Positions 35,937-44,772 of a stretch of DNA of 64,000 nt are shown piece by piece. The notes under the pieces are model-generated. The model was not told the DNA's origin, ran no database searches, and worked only from the letters and a program-made list of their open reading frames with translations. This DNA is from HLUCCA09 sp039822045. Lineage in GTDB: Bacteria; Pseudomonadota; Alphaproteobacteria; Rhodobacterales; Rhodobacteraceae. Positions within the stretch are counted from its first letter, which is position 1. Every line of letters begins with the position of its first letter. The translations under genes and the position numbers were made by a program. The DNA lies in the NCBI GenBank assembly GCA_039822045.1, contig JBCBMY010000004.1, forward strand, positions 124,001 through 188,000. The letters are read 5' to 3'.

Positions 35937-36863
35937 ATGGGGTTCAGGCTGAGGGATTTCGGCGCCTATACCGTGGGCGGCCGGCTCCACCACGTGAGCG
36001 AAGGTGAGCCGCACCAGATTGCCGTGACGCGCGATGTGACGCTCACTGTCGATCCGCGCGGACACTACGCCGTGGAACACGCATATGTGCAGTACTTCAT
36101 CCCCGAGGCGCGGCGCCCCGGGCCTGCGGTCGTTCTCCTTCATGGCGGCGGGATGTGTGGCACGGTTTGGGAGGGTCTGCCGGGCGAAAGAAAAGGCTGG
36201 CTGCACCTGCTCCTCGACCGAGGCTACGAGGTACACGTCGTCGACATCGTCGAGCGGGGCAGGGCGGGCTTCGCCCCGGATCTCTGGGACGGCGCGCCGG
36301 TCCTGCGCTCGATGGAAGATGCCTGGACGCTCTTCCGCATCGGGCCCACGGAAGGCTTCGCAACCCGCACGCCCTTTCCCGACCAGCGCTTTCCGGTGAG
36401 TGACATGGAAGCGCTCGCGCGCCTCTTTGTTCCGCGGTGGTTGTCAACGGCCGCCCTCCAGCAAGCTGCCCTACACGCTCTTCTGGTGCGCCTCGGCGGT
36501 CCCATCGTCATCTGCCACTCCCAGGGGGCGGAGACGGTCTTCGGTGCGGTCGCTGAGGGGGCGCCGATCGACCGCATCATCGCGGTCGAGCCCTCCGCGG
36601 ACCCGCGTGCGCCAGATCGGTTCGCCGGTGTTCCTATGGTCATCGCCGCCGGAGACCACCTTGATCATTCTGAGCTCTGGCGCGGACTCTCAACGCGGTG
36701 GCAGCACTCTGTTGCAACACTGACAGCCTCCGGAGCGCACGCGACCATACTTTCCAAGGACACAAGCCTCGCCCCGGGCCACTCGCACCTTCCCATGCTC
36801 GACGCAGGCCACGATGATTATCTTGATGCCTGCCTGACCGCGTGTGGTTTGTCCGACAGGTGA
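35937..36863 (+). CDS. Alpha/beta hydrolase linked to the TRAP operon
   Basis: 308 aa. HGGGMCG forms the oxyanion region, CHSQGA holds the nucleophile serine, and a late HSHLPM or DAGHDDY region likely supplies the histidine. No signal peptide is evident, so it should be cytoplasmic. Its placement directly after dctP suggests an esterase or lactonase for the transported molecule; this is inference. It runs convergent to the gene at 36904. Confidence 0.8.
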   Translation: MGFRLRDFGAYTVGGRLHHVSEGEPHQIAVTRDVTLTVDPRGHYAVEHAYVQYFIPEARRPGPAVVLLHGGGMCGTVWEGLPGERKGWLHLLLDRGYEVHVVDIVERGRAGFAPDLWDGAPVLRSMEDAWTLFRIGPTEGFATRTPFPDQRFPVSDMEALARLFVPRWLSTAALQQAALHALLVRLGGPIVICHSQGAETVFGAVAEGAPIDRIIAVEPSADPRAPDRFAGVPMVIAAGDHLDHSELWRGLSTRWQHSVATLTASGAHATILSKDTSLAPGHSHLPMLDAGHDDYLDACLTACGLSDR

Positions 36864-36903
36864 TGGGCTTGCAGCAAGACCGTTGCATCCGGTCCACGTA
36901 GGC

Positions 36904-37293
36904 TCATGGCCGCAGGACCTCCCACCCCGGGAGGTCGGGCAATTCGCCATCGGGCGCGTTGGTCACCAGGATTTTCCGATCGGCTCCCGCGCCAAACCCC
37001 GACACGGCCGACAGATCACGTGTGCCATAGGCCTGGGTTGCGCCGAGCGACAGCGCCGCCTCGGGGCCGTGGATCGGCCCGCGCGGGCCCATCAGAGCGA
37101 ACTGGCTGTAGCTTGCGTTATCGATCCGGTCGAGCAGCGGGCCGACGGCAGCCCAATCGCCCTCCATCGCAAAGGCCGTGTCGACGACGACGAGCACTGT
37201 GGCCGGGCGCGCCCCAAAGTACCGGTCGAGCCCAAAAGCCGCGCCGCCCCAAACCACAGCCGACACCCCAAGCCACAGGAAAAAGGCCCGCAT
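36904..37293 (-). CDS. Small membrane-anchored protein, degenerate VWA-like
   Basis: 129 aa. An N-terminal transmembrane segment (4-20) is followed by VLVVVDTAFAM, which resembles the first strand and metal motif of a VWA domain (DxSxS) but with the serines replaced, and a short alpha/beta part. It starts 7 bp after the VWA fusion gene ends, so both are co-transcribed. It may be a partner or relict domain of that protein; the function is unknown. Confidence 0.6.
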   Translation of the reverse strand: MRAFFLWLGVSAVVWGGAAFGLDRYFGARPATVLVVVDTAFAMEGDWAAVGPLLDRIDNASYSQFALMGPRGPIHGPEAALSLGATQAYGTRDLSAVSGFGAGADRKILVTNAPDGELPDLPGWEVLRP

Positions 37294-37300
37294 CGCCGGC

Positions 37301-39025
37301 TCACATCTGGCTATTGAACATACGCCCGATCTGATAGCGCACGTTCTGGGAATTCGCCTGGATCGAGGCCGCCTCCACGGTCCCGGATAGCCGCGACAGC
37401 TCGTCGATATTGGCCTCGAACCCAATCGTGTGCACCGGGATGCCGATCCCCTCAATCACGCGAGACAGTTCGGAATAGATCATCCCGTCCTGCGTCTCGC
37501 CATCGGTCAACACAAACAGCATCGGTCGCACGTCAGGATTCTCGGCGCGGTAGTCGAGGATCTGTCGCAAGCCCACGGCGATTGCGTCATACATGGCTGT
37601 GCCGCCACCGGGAAACATCTGGTCGACCGCCGTCTGGAACGCTGCATTCTGCAGCGCCGCAAAGGGCCGAACCGGCAGTCGCACCTGAACCTCATGGTTG
37701 AAGGTCACAAGGCCAATCGCGCTTTCGGGAGAAATGAAGCTCGCCCCTTCGCGCAGAGCCTGTTGCACCCCCGCAATACGGTTGCCCTCCATCGAGCCCG
37801 AGACGTCGGCCACGAACACCGCTGCGATTGGGCGACCGGCATCCTTCGACGTCTTCCATGTGGTCTGCGCCCGGCTCAGGCGGTCACCATCGGGCAGGGC
37901 GGCCGGCGGCTGGTGCGTGAGCGCCGGGTTGAACCCATAGCGCGTGGCAATGGCCTGTTGTTCAGGAGTGGCGAGGAACTCCGCAAATGCCTCCAGAGCC
38001 TCGCGCTGTGGCCCCTCCGGCGCGTCGATGGCCGCGAGCGGGTTGTCGTGGGGCCATCCAAACGGAATGAACTCGTAACCGCGGGCCAGCTCCTCGGTCT
38101 TTGCGAATGTCTGCCATTCCATCACGAACGCATCCAAGGATCCGTCGCGTCGCACACTTTCCCGCATCTGAAGCGTCGTCAGTGCGACAAAGGGCACCCG
38201 CGCCTGAAAGCTCTCAAAGGCCGAGACCGCTTCGGGCGACAAAAGCCGCCCCTCCTCGCCACCCGAGAAATGGCTGAGAACGGAAACGAGAAAGTTGAGC
38301 CCAGTCGACGAGGCGAATGGGTCGGCATAGCCGACGACGAGCCGGCCCTGCACGACCGCATCGATGATCCCCGGAACGTTGAGCTGACCGGCCTCACGCA
38401 GCGTTTCGGCCGCCTCGTCTTTCATAACGATCCCGGCCACGTTTGCCGCGGTCTGTGGCGCGACGACGTCCACCTCACGTCCGGCCGCCTCGGCCATCTC
38501 GACCCAAAGAACGTTGGAAGGCGAGTACCCTGTCGGCACATACTTGCCTGAGGCGATGAACTGGTATCCCGTTCCCGAAGCGATCGCGCGGATCGCTACC
38601 TGAGCGATCTCCCCACTTGGCAGCGTGACGCGCGCCCGGTTGAAGGCTTCCGCAGCCTCGCGCATCCATCCGTCGTCGCCAGTGCCCGCCTTCTCGGTCG
38701 ACACAAAGATCTCGGCCGTCGCGCGGCTGCTCAGTTCGGGCTGAACCGCCATCGGGAAGGTTTCGACCGGTGGCAATGTCGCCGCAAGGTCGGAGACAGG
38801 AGCGGCCATTGTCGACACCCCCGTCACCGCCTGGACACTCCACGTCACATCGTTGAGCTTGCGATCGAGCTCTGCCTCTGCCGCGACCGGATCCATCGGC
38901 CCGCTGATCCCCGCGCCCCCCATGAGGCGTCCGACCTGATTGGGCAGGTCGGGGATGAAGTTCCAAGCCACGATCGCCCCCACAAGGAGCAAGCCGATTG
39001 TGCCGCCGAGAGATCTCTTGGTCAT
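37301..39025 (-). CDS. Substrate-binding-like domain fused to a VWA domain
   Basis: 574 aa. One N-terminal membrane segment (8-25). Residues about 100-385 read like a periplasmic binding protein of the phosphate or molybdate class (EIFVSTEKAG, ASGTGYQFIASG, EEFLATPEQQAIA-like). From about 395, VFVADVSGSMEGNRI gives an intact MIDAS motif DxSxS, and GGGTAMYDA plus LTDGETQDG complete the VWA domain. It is anchored with its bulk outside the inner membrane. The role is unknown; a solute-sensing or adhesion function is possible. Confidence 0.8.
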   Translation of the reverse strand: MTKRSLGGTIGLLLVGAIVAWNFIPDLPNQVGRLMGGAGISGPMDPVAAEAELDRKLNDVTWSVQAVTGVSTMAAPVSDLAATLPPVETFPMAVQPELSSRATAEIFVSTEKAGTGDDGWMREAAEAFNRARVTLPSGEIAQVAIRAIASGTGYQFIASGKYVPTGYSPSNVLWVEMAEAAGREVDVVAPQTAANVAGIVMKDEAAETLREAGQLNVPGIIDAVVQGRLVVGYADPFASSTGLNFLVSVLSHFSGGEEGRLLSPEAVSAFESFQARVPFVALTTLQMRESVRRDGSLDAFVMEWQTFAKTEELARGYEFIPFGWPHDNPLAAIDAPEGPQREALEAFAEFLATPEQQAIATRYGFNPALTHQPPAALPDGDRLSRAQTTWKTSKDAGRPIAAVFVADVSGSMEGNRIAGVQQALREGASFISPESAIGLVTFNHEVQVRLPVRPFAALQNAAFQTAVDQMFPGGGTAMYDAIAVGLRQILDYRAENPDVRPMLFVLTDGETQDGMIYSELSRVIEGIGIPVHTIGFEANIDELSRLSGTVEAASIQANSQNVRYQIGRMFNSQM

Positions 39026-39122
39026 GATTTAACCTGTTCGTCGCGCCTGTGCCATGTTTCTAGCCGACCGCGCGCCAATTCGGAATGACACAGCGGGCGC
39101 TTTGCCCTTATGTCGCCGCTGG

Positions 39123-39737
39123 CTAGGTCCGCCCTTCCAACGCCTCCAGTGCCGGGGGCAACGTGTCGTGCCGACCGTCCGAGAGCGCGCTTGCCGCGCC
39201 CAGGAGCGCGCCGGCCTGTCCTTCGGTCGCCTCCAGGAGTTCGGCGACGCGTGGCTCCGAACCTTGGTCCTTGCCTGCCGCCGACAGCGTGTTGAGCACG
39301 ACCGACAGGTCTTCCAACAGTGTCAGCCCCCGTTCATACGTGCTCCGCCCAGCCGCGCCCCAGCGTCGCGTATCTGCCGGTGGCCGCATGCCGAGTGCGC
39401 GGCCAAACGCCGTGTAGTTTCGCGCAAGGTCTTCGGTCAGTCGGCCGCCCGCCTCGTCGTTTAGCCGTTGAAACGAAAGCTTCAGGGCGTCAACGCGCCG
39501 GGCCTGCCGGTCCGACCAAGCCCGCGCCGAGGCTGAGGCCGCGTGGTGACCGAGCCGGCGGTACCGTCCGGTTGTTGCTGCAAGGCCGATCCAGCCGACA
39601 AAAAGCGCAGCGGCAAGCCCCCAAGGCAAAAGTGCAAGTGCCCCGGTCAACGGGAACTGCCACACCAGCACCCCGGCGCCAAGCGCAGCCACCAGACCAG
39701 CAGCCCAGGTCAGAGAGTCTTTCAGGATCGTCTGCAT
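39123..39737 (-). CDS. Membrane protein of unknown function (VWA operon)
   Basis: 204 aa from ATG 39737. Two close transmembrane segments (about 10-30 and 33-53) precede a long helical cytoplasmic-looking tail. Similar VWA loci in related bacteria carry XpaC-like proteins of this layout, but the match is weak. The start is uncertain: a GTG five codons upstream and a longer frame from 39848 are open. It lies about 100 bp upstream of the VWA gene on the same strand. Confidence 0.55.
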   Translation of the reverse strand: MQTILKDSLTWAAGLVAALGAGVLVWQFPLTGALALLPWGLAAALFVGWIGLAATTGRYRRLGHHAASASARAWSDRQARRVDALKLSFQRLNDEAGGRLTEDLARNYTAFGRALGMRPPADTRRWGAAGRSTYERGLTLLEDLSVVLNTLSAAGKDQGSEPRVAELLEATEGQAGALLGAASALSDGRHDTLPPALEALEGRT

Positions 39738-40115
39738 CTGCCGCCGTTTCACCGTATGGTCAGACCCTACCGGCAGCGGATCGGGCGGCGCAACGGCCCC
39801 GTTCGCAACGGGGAAATTCGGTCCCCAGCCCGTGCGAATGGTCAACAATGATCAAGGTTCGGCAACGATCTCGGGCTTGGCGTGGTCCCTGCCGCGTGCT
39901 GTTGCCCATTCGGGCCGCCCGAGGCGGACAATCTGAGGCTGGCCGCGGCAGGGAAGCAGCGGATCCTTGCCCGCCAAGGGCAGCAGAGCGGTCCCAATCG
40001 TCCATCCGGGCAATTTCGCGAGATCATTGCGTCGCGGATCTTGCAGCCGCGGCCAGGCGGCCCCACAGAGAAGGGCACGCGCTCCGCGCGGCTTGCGACT
40101 ATGAGTGAGGCATCG
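39738..40115. other. Divergent intergenic region
   Basis: This 378-bp gap separates the minus-strand VWA operon from the plus-strand ExbB operon. No gene is evident. It should hold both promoters; no clear box or repeat was found. Confidence 0.4.
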
Positions 40116-40757
40116 ATGGACTTTTCCGCACTGACCTTCAACATCGAGGCCGCTCTGGCTTTTCTCGCTCGGGGCGGGCCGGCGCTCTGGGTGATCGGAG
40201 GTTTGTCGGTCCTGACGATGGCGTTGATCCTCTGGAAGGTCTGGCGACTGACGCTTGTGGGTGCATGGGCGCGCCGGCGGGTCGAGATTGTGATCGGCGC
40301 CTGGATTGCTGGCCGCCCGTTGCCCGAAGGCGGGGGCGTGCGCGCCCGTTTCGCGCGTGATGTCATCGATATCGTTGATCGCGGCCAGCTCACCGGACAT
40401 GCCCTCCGCGAAGAGGTGACGCGCGTTGCCCTGGGTCGGATAGCAGGATTGCGCACGGGCCTCCGCGCGCTCGACCTCATCGTCACGATCGCGCCGCTCG
40501 TCGGGCTGCTCGGCACCGTTCTCGGCATGATCGAGGCATTTCAGGCCCTGCAAGATACTGGCGCTCGTGCCGACCCTGCGGTGCTCGCCGGTGGCATCTG
40601 GGAGGCGCTCCTGACCACCGCTGCCGGCATGGCCGTGGCGATCCCCGCCGCCGTCGCCCTCAGCTGGTTCGAGAGTGTGGCCGATAGCGCGCAACACGAT
40701 CTCGAGGATATTGCCACGCGTCTCGTTCTCACCGCCGACCGGTGGGAGGCCGCCTGA
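40116..40757 (+). CDS. exbB: ExbB/TolQ/MotA-family proton channel protein
   Basis: 213 aa. Three transmembrane segments, with LDLIVTIAPLVGLLGTVLGMIEAF as the conserved channel block, then AAGMAVAIPAAVALSWF. Together with ExbD it uses the proton gradient to drive TonB. ATG 40116 has TGAGG five bases upstream; an in-frame ATG at 40101 is the alternative. It is first in a four-gene operon with stop/start overlaps. Confidence 0.9.
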   Translation: MDFSALTFNIEAALAFLARGGPALWVIGGLSVLTMALILWKVWRLTLVGAWARRRVEIVIGAWIAGRPLPEGGGVRARFARDVIDIVDRGQLTGHALREEVTRVALGRIAGLRTGLRALDLIVTIAPLVGLLGTVLGMIEAFQALQDTGARADPAVLAGGIWEALLTTAAGMAVAIPAAVALSWFESVADSAQHDLEDIATRLVLTADRWEAA

Positions 40758-41134
40758 TGTTCACCTTTGGGGCACCTCCGCGTCGCCGCCGCCCGGCCCT
40801 CACGCCGATGATCGATGTGGTGTTTCTGCTCCTGATCTTTTTCATGTTGGCTTCGCAATTCGGTCGCGATGGTGCACTGCAGTTTTCGGCCGCGGGCGGT
40901 GGCGGCGAGTATTCCGGCCCGCCCCGCCTTGTCTCAGTCGCCGCCGACGGGCTCAGCCTCAATGGACGGCCCGTCCTGCTCGGCGAGCTCCCTGTGGCCC
41001 TCCAGCCCATGATGCGTCGTCCCGACGACATCGTCGTGCTGCGCCCGGCCGACGGTGTCGGTTTGCAGCGTCTGATCGATGTGGCCGAGGCCCTGCGGTC
41101 CGCGGGCCTGACCGCGCTCGCCGTGGTGGAATAG
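40757..41134 (+). CDS. exbD: ExbD/TolR-family protein, first copy
   Basis: 125 aa. A single transmembrane helix near residues 17-35 is introduced by TPMIDVVFLLLIFFML, containing the essential membrane aspartate. The rest is periplasmic. Its ATG overlaps the ExbB stop (TGATG). This copy has RRRRPAL before the helix, setting the cytoplasmic end. Confidence 0.9.
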   Translation: MFTFGAPPRRRRPALTPMIDVVFLLLIFFMLASQFGRDGALQFSAAGGGGEYSGPPRLVSVAADGLSLNGRPVLLGELPVALQPMMRRPDDIVVLRPADGVGLQRLIDVAEALRSAGLTALAVVE

Positions 41135-41137
41135 CGT

Positions 41138-41521
41138 ATGCGCCTGCCGCCGCCCAAACCTCGCCCACGGGCCGAGACGGTCGTGCCCATGATCAACGTC
41201 GTGTTCTTGCTCCTGATCTTCTTTCTTATGACGGCCGAGATCAGCACACCCCCACCGGTCGAGGTCGATTTGCCCAGCGCTGCGACAAGCCAAGATCCCC
41301 CTGATGCGGAGTTTGAGCTTTATCTCTCGGCTGACGGCCTTATCGCCCTTGGCGGCAGCGACGTCGCGGGCGAGGCCGTTTGGGCCGCTATCGTGGGTGC
41401 AACTGGCCCTGTCACCCTGCGCGCGGACGCCGATACTGATGCGATCAAGGTGGCACAGACTCTGTCACGTCTTGCTGGGATCGGCCTTCCCGATGTCGAA
41501 CTGGCGGTGGTGCCACGATGA
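41138..41521 (+). CDS. exbD: ExbD/TolR-family protein, second copy
   Basis: 127 aa. PMINVVFLLLIFFLM carries Asn where the first copy has the membrane aspartate (MIDVV versus MINVV). It lies 3 bp after the first ExbD. Two different ExbD proteins in one operon could make a hetero-dimer in the channel. The missing acidic residue suggests that only one of them carries protons. Confidence 0.88.
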   Translation: MRLPPPKPRPRAETVVPMINVVFLLLIFFLMTAEISTPPPVEVDLPSAATSQDPPDAEFELYLSADGLIALGGSDVAGEAVWAAIVGATGPVTLRADADTDAIKVAQTLSRLAGIGLPDVELAVVPR

Positions 41522-42372
41522 GACGCGTGCTCGATGCCATTGTGTTCGGAACCCTCGCACTGGTCCTGCATCTTGCGCTGTTCGGGTCAGGCGGGGGCGA
41601 CGAAGGTCGCTATGCATCCGGCCCTGGAGGCGCAGGAGACGAGGGCGAAGATCGCATCAGCCTCCGGGGCGCAACGGTAGAGCTGGAACAGTTGGTCGAG
41701 GCTTGGGGGCGCGCTCCCGTCGCGGGCGAGGCTCGGCCGACGCCTCCGCCGCCGGTGCCAGGGTCTGACCCGTCTGACCAGCTCGCGGCCCTGCCGCAAC
41801 CGACGCCCGACGCCCCTGCTCCCCCCTCGCTGCCACCCGCGAGTGTGCCCGCTTTGCCGGTGCCTGCTGCGCCGCCTCAGCTGGACACGGCGACTGCACC
41901 GCTCCGCCTTGAGCCCCCCCAAATCACCTCGCGCCCCGTGCCCCGAAGGCCTCCTGCGCCAGCGCAACAGCGCTTCGCAGCCCCTTCCATCACCGACCTT
42001 CTCGTCGGCAGCACCGCCACACGCCGCGCTGCGGGCTCCGGCGGCGGTCGGACTGCCGGTTCCGATGGCGATTCAGATGTTGCGGCGCTCACCCCCTCGC
42101 GACGACAAAGCCTGATCGGCAGATGGAACAGTGAGATTTTTGCCGCGGTCGAACGCGGAGCGCGCGGCACCTTTGGTCCGCCGCGCAGTGCCGTGGTCAG
42201 GATCACCGTGGATACGTCCGGTCAAATGACCGACATGCGCTTTGTCTATCGGTCTGGCGACAGTGCGTTTGATGCCCAGGTGACGCGCGCCGTTCGTTTT
42301 GCACAGCTACCGCCTGCTCCGGCGGCACTTCCCCGAGGCGACTACAGCTTCAACATTCGTTTCGTCCGATAA
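41518..42372 (+). CDS. tonB: TonB-family energy transducer
   Basis: 284 aa. N-terminal membrane anchor (5-22), a long proline-rich span (about 70-155) to cross the periplasm, and a C-terminal TonB domain from about 195 (SAVVRITVDTSGQMTDMRFV, ending YSFNIRFVR). It transmits ExbBD energy to an outer-membrane receptor. No TonB-dependent receptor is in the window. Its ATG overlaps the second ExbD stop. Confidence 0.88.
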   Translation: MRRVLDAIVFGTLALVLHLALFGSGGGDEGRYASGPGGAGDEGEDRISLRGATVELEQLVEAWGRAPVAGEARPTPPPPVPGSDPSDQLAALPQPTPDAPAPPSLPPASVPALPVPAAPPQLDTATAPLRLEPPQITSRPVPRRPPAPAQQRFAAPSITDLLVGSTATRRAAGSGGGRTAGSDGDSDVAALTPSRRQSLIGRWNSEIFAAVERGARGTFGPPRSAVVRITVDTSGQMTDMRFVYRSGDSAFDAQVTRAVRFAQLPPAPAALPRGDYSFNIRFVR

Positions 42373-42378
42373 GGGCGC

Positions 42379-42394
42379 GGCCCGCTTCCGGGCC
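42379..42394. terminator. Hairpin between convergent tonB and DUF465 genes
   Basis: GGCCCG (42379-42384), CTTC loop, CGGGCC (42389-42394) lies 6 bp after tonB. There is no T run, so it is a weak terminator call, possibly working on both strands. Confidence 0.4.
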
Positions 42395-42438
42395 GGCCCT
42401 GCTCTTGGGCTCACCGGTGCGCGGTTGCTTTTGTCGGA

Positions 42439-42606
42439 TCAGTGATCTGACAGGCGCGCGATCTCTTCTTTGAGCCTGAGTTTCTGCTTTTTGAGGTCGG
42501 CGATATGCAGCGGGTCTACGCCTGGGCTTCGTTGCGCCGCCTCAACCTTGTCGGAGAGAGACTGGTGCTTCTCGCGAAGCGCGTTGACATGTGCGCTGAC
42601 CGTCAT
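42439..42606 (-). CDS. DUF465 / YdcH-like small protein
   Basis: 55 aa. HVNALREKHQSLSDKVEAAQ and LKKQKLRLKEEIARL are the coiled-coil pattern of the DUF465 family. ATG 42606 has AAGGAG seven bases upstream; the longer frame lacks a site. It is a small cytoplasmic protein of unknown role, and such genes are often highly expressed. Confidence 0.85.
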   Translation of the reverse strand: MTVSAHVNALREKHQSLSDKVEAAQRSPGVDPLHIADLKKQKLRLKEEIARLSDH

Positions 42607-42695
42607 CGGGTTCTCCTTCGGCAGATTACATCTCGACAGTCCAGCACGAATAACCGTTTCTGTCACGAATCTTTCGCGCCTTGGTTGCTCGGGCG

Positions 42696-43475
42696 TTACG
42701 CCAACGTCGCGTTCCCAAAGGCCGGCAGCGCCGCGCCGTCGCGCAGCACGGCGCGAACCGCGTCGGTGTAGTCCTCACCATCGGATGTGTGGTGCGACCC
42801 GGCATGGAGCACCAGCGGTGCATGAAGCGTGAACGGCGCCCGTCCATCCTTGCGCGCCCGCACCAGGACAAGGCTCGACGGCCTGCCCGTGCGCGGCACC
42901 AACGGCTGCACTGCAATCGAGCCCAACCCGCCGAGCCCGGCGAGGATGTCCGGCAGACGCTCGGCTCGTTGGATGAGGGTTAACCAGCCGCGCGGGGCAA
43001 GCCGCTTGGTCGCCACATCGAGCCATGTGCCGAGCGGCGTCTCTTCTCCCATCGCAGCTTCTCGCGCGGAATCAGGCGATGCGACCGAGGCACTGCGGTC
43101 GAAATACGGGGGATTGAAGATGACGTGGGCGAAGCTCCGCTCGCGCAAGGTCGGTGGCAGGGCGGCAAGATCGGCAGTCACGACCTCGAACGCGGCCTCG
43201 GCCTCAGCCTCGGCCGCGTTCGTTCTGGCAAGCGCGGCCATCTCCACCTGCCGCTCCACTCCGGTGATCGCCAGGCCAGGTACTCGTGCCATCAGGCACA
43301 AGGCGGCCGCCCCAACACCACACCCCAGTTCCAGAACGCTCTCGCCCGGTCTCGCCGGGCAGGCGGATGCCAAAAGCACCGCGTCCACCCCCGCGCGATA
43401 GCCCCGCACCGGCTGCGAGATCCATACCTTCCCGCCGAGCAAGGCGTCCCGCGTCACCGGCGGTGTGGCGGTCAT
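42696..43475 (-). CDS. N6-adenine methyltransferase, TrmN6-like
   Basis: 259 aa. VLELGCGVGAAALCLMAR binds S-adenosylmethionine, and FNPPYFD is the NPPY motif of N6-adenine methyltransferases. N-terminal GGKVWISQPVRGYRAGVDAVLLA matches the YfiC/TrmN6 group that methylates A37 of tRNA1(Val). The substrate is inferred from family. It starts inside the end of the DUF2007 gene (4 bp overlap). Confidence 0.85.
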   Translation of the reverse strand: MTATPPVTRDALLGGKVWISQPVRGYRAGVDAVLLASACPARPGESVLELGCGVGAAALCLMARVPGLAITGVERQVEMAALARTNAAEAEAEAAFEVVTADLAALPPTLRERSFAHVIFNPPYFDRSASVASPDSAREAAMGEETPLGTWLDVATKRLAPRGWLTLIQRAERLPDILAGLGGLGSIAVQPLVPRTGRPSSLVLVRARKDGRAPFTLHAPLVLHAGSHHTSDGEDYTDAVRAVLRDGAALPAFGNATLA

Positions 43476-43693
43476 CGATCCTCGGTCACGGCGATATCGT
43501 TGTCGCGCATGACGGCGCGCGCCATGAACAGATCCTGGCTGCGAACCATCAACCTGCGGGGCAGGATTCCGATCGATCCTTCCAGCACGCTCATATGGAC
43601 GTCCATCTCGAAGTGGACTATCTCCTCGCCGTCAAGCAGGGCCTTGGCGTGGGCGATCGTGACCGGGTCGTTGGTGCGCAAAAGCTCCTTCAT
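43472..43693 (-). CDS. DUF2007 family small protein
   Basis: 73 aa. MKELLRTNDPVTIAHAKALLDGEEI and the late ILPRRLMVRSQDLFMARAVM fit DUF2007, sometimes named putative signal-transducing protein. It is cytoplasmic and shares a transcript with the methyltransferase. It is divergent from the prenyl synthase gene with 50 bp between. Confidence 0.82.
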   Translation of the reverse strand: MKELLRTNDPVTIAHAKALLDGEEIVHFEMDVHMSVLEGSIGILPRRLMVRSQDLFMARAVMRDNDIAVTEDR

Positions 43694-43743
43694 GGCATTG
43701 AATTAAAGACAGGGCGGGCGCCTTGTCGAGGAGCATCGCCGAC

Positions 43744-44745
43744 ATGGCCGACACCATTGGCACGACCAAGCCCCACGAAACGCTCGCCGCCCTTCTGTCC
43801 GACGAGATGGCGCAGGTAAACGCGCTGATCCGTGAGCGCATGGCGTCGCGCCATGCCCCTCGAATTCCAGAAGTTTCCGCTCATCTGGTCGAGGCGGGCG
43901 GCAAGCGACTTCGGCCGATGCTGACCCTCGCGACCGCACGGATGTGCGGCTACGACGGCGAGAACCACGTCAAGCTCGCGGCCACGGTCGAGTTCATTCA
44001 CACCGCCACGCTGCTGCATGACGACGTGGTCGACGAAAGCGGCCAGCGTCGCGGGCGCCCAACCGCGAACCTGTTGTGGGACAACAAGAGTTCCGTTCTG
44101 GTCGGCGACTATCTGTTCGCCCGCTCGTTCCAGTTGATGGTTGAAACGGGGGCGCTGCGGGTCCTCGACATTCTCGCGGACGCCGCGGCCACCATAGCTG
44201 AAGGGGAGGTTCTTCAACTCACCGCGGCGCAGAACCTGGCCACAGACGAAGCCATCTACCTGCAAGTCGTTCGCGGCAAGACGGCCGCTCTCTTTGCGGC
44301 GGCCTGCGAGGTTGGGGGCGTGATCGCGGGCCAGCCGGAACGCGTCAGCACCGCCCTTCGCGCCTATGGCGACGCGCTCGGTGTCAGCTTCCAGATCGTT
44401 GATGATCTGCTCGATTACGACGGCGACAGTGCTGCGACCGGCAAGAACCTCGGCGACGATTTCCGCGAACGCAAGCTCACCCTGCCGCTGATCAAGGCCG
44501 TGGCCCGCGCCGATGTCGAGGAACGCGCATTCTGGGAGCGGGTGATCGAAAAGGGCCGGCAGGAGGACGGCGATCTTGACCACGCGCTTGGCCTGCTGGG
44601 GCGACACGGGGCGATCGAGGCCACCCGTGTCGATGCGCTCGGCTGGTCGGCCCGGGCCAAAGAGGCTCTCACCCCGCTTCCTGAGAGCGAGATCAAGGGC
44701 CTTCTGATCGACCTCGCGGACTACGTCGTCGCCCGGATCAACTGA
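43744..44745 (+). CDS. ispB: Long-chain polyprenyl diphosphate synthase
   Basis: 333 aa. First aspartate-rich motif LLHDDVVD and second VDDLLDY, plus GGKRLRP, KTAALF and GDDFRERKLTLP, are typical trans-prenyltransferase sites. It makes the side chain of ubiquinone from IPP. Alphaproteobacteria usually have a decaprenyl form, so chain length is uncertain. ATG 43744 has GAGGAG about 10 bases upstream; a TTG at 43723 is possible. Confidence 0.9.
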   Translation: MADTIGTTKPHETLAALLSDEMAQVNALIRERMASRHAPRIPEVSAHLVEAGGKRLRPMLTLATARMCGYDGENHVKLAATVEFIHTATLLHDDVVDESGQRRGRPTANLLWDNKSSVLVGDYLFARSFQLMVETGALRVLDILADAAATIAEGEVLQLTAAQNLATDEAIYLQVVRGKTAALFAAACEVGGVIAGQPERVSTALRAYGDALGVSFQIVDDLLDYDGDSAATGKNLGDDFRERKLTLPLIKAVARADVEERAFWERVIEKGRQEDGDLDHALGLLGRHGAIEATRVDALGWSARAKEALTPLPESEIKGLLIDLADYVVARIN

Positions 44746-44772
44746 GTAAGCGACTTCGCCCGACTTCTAGTT

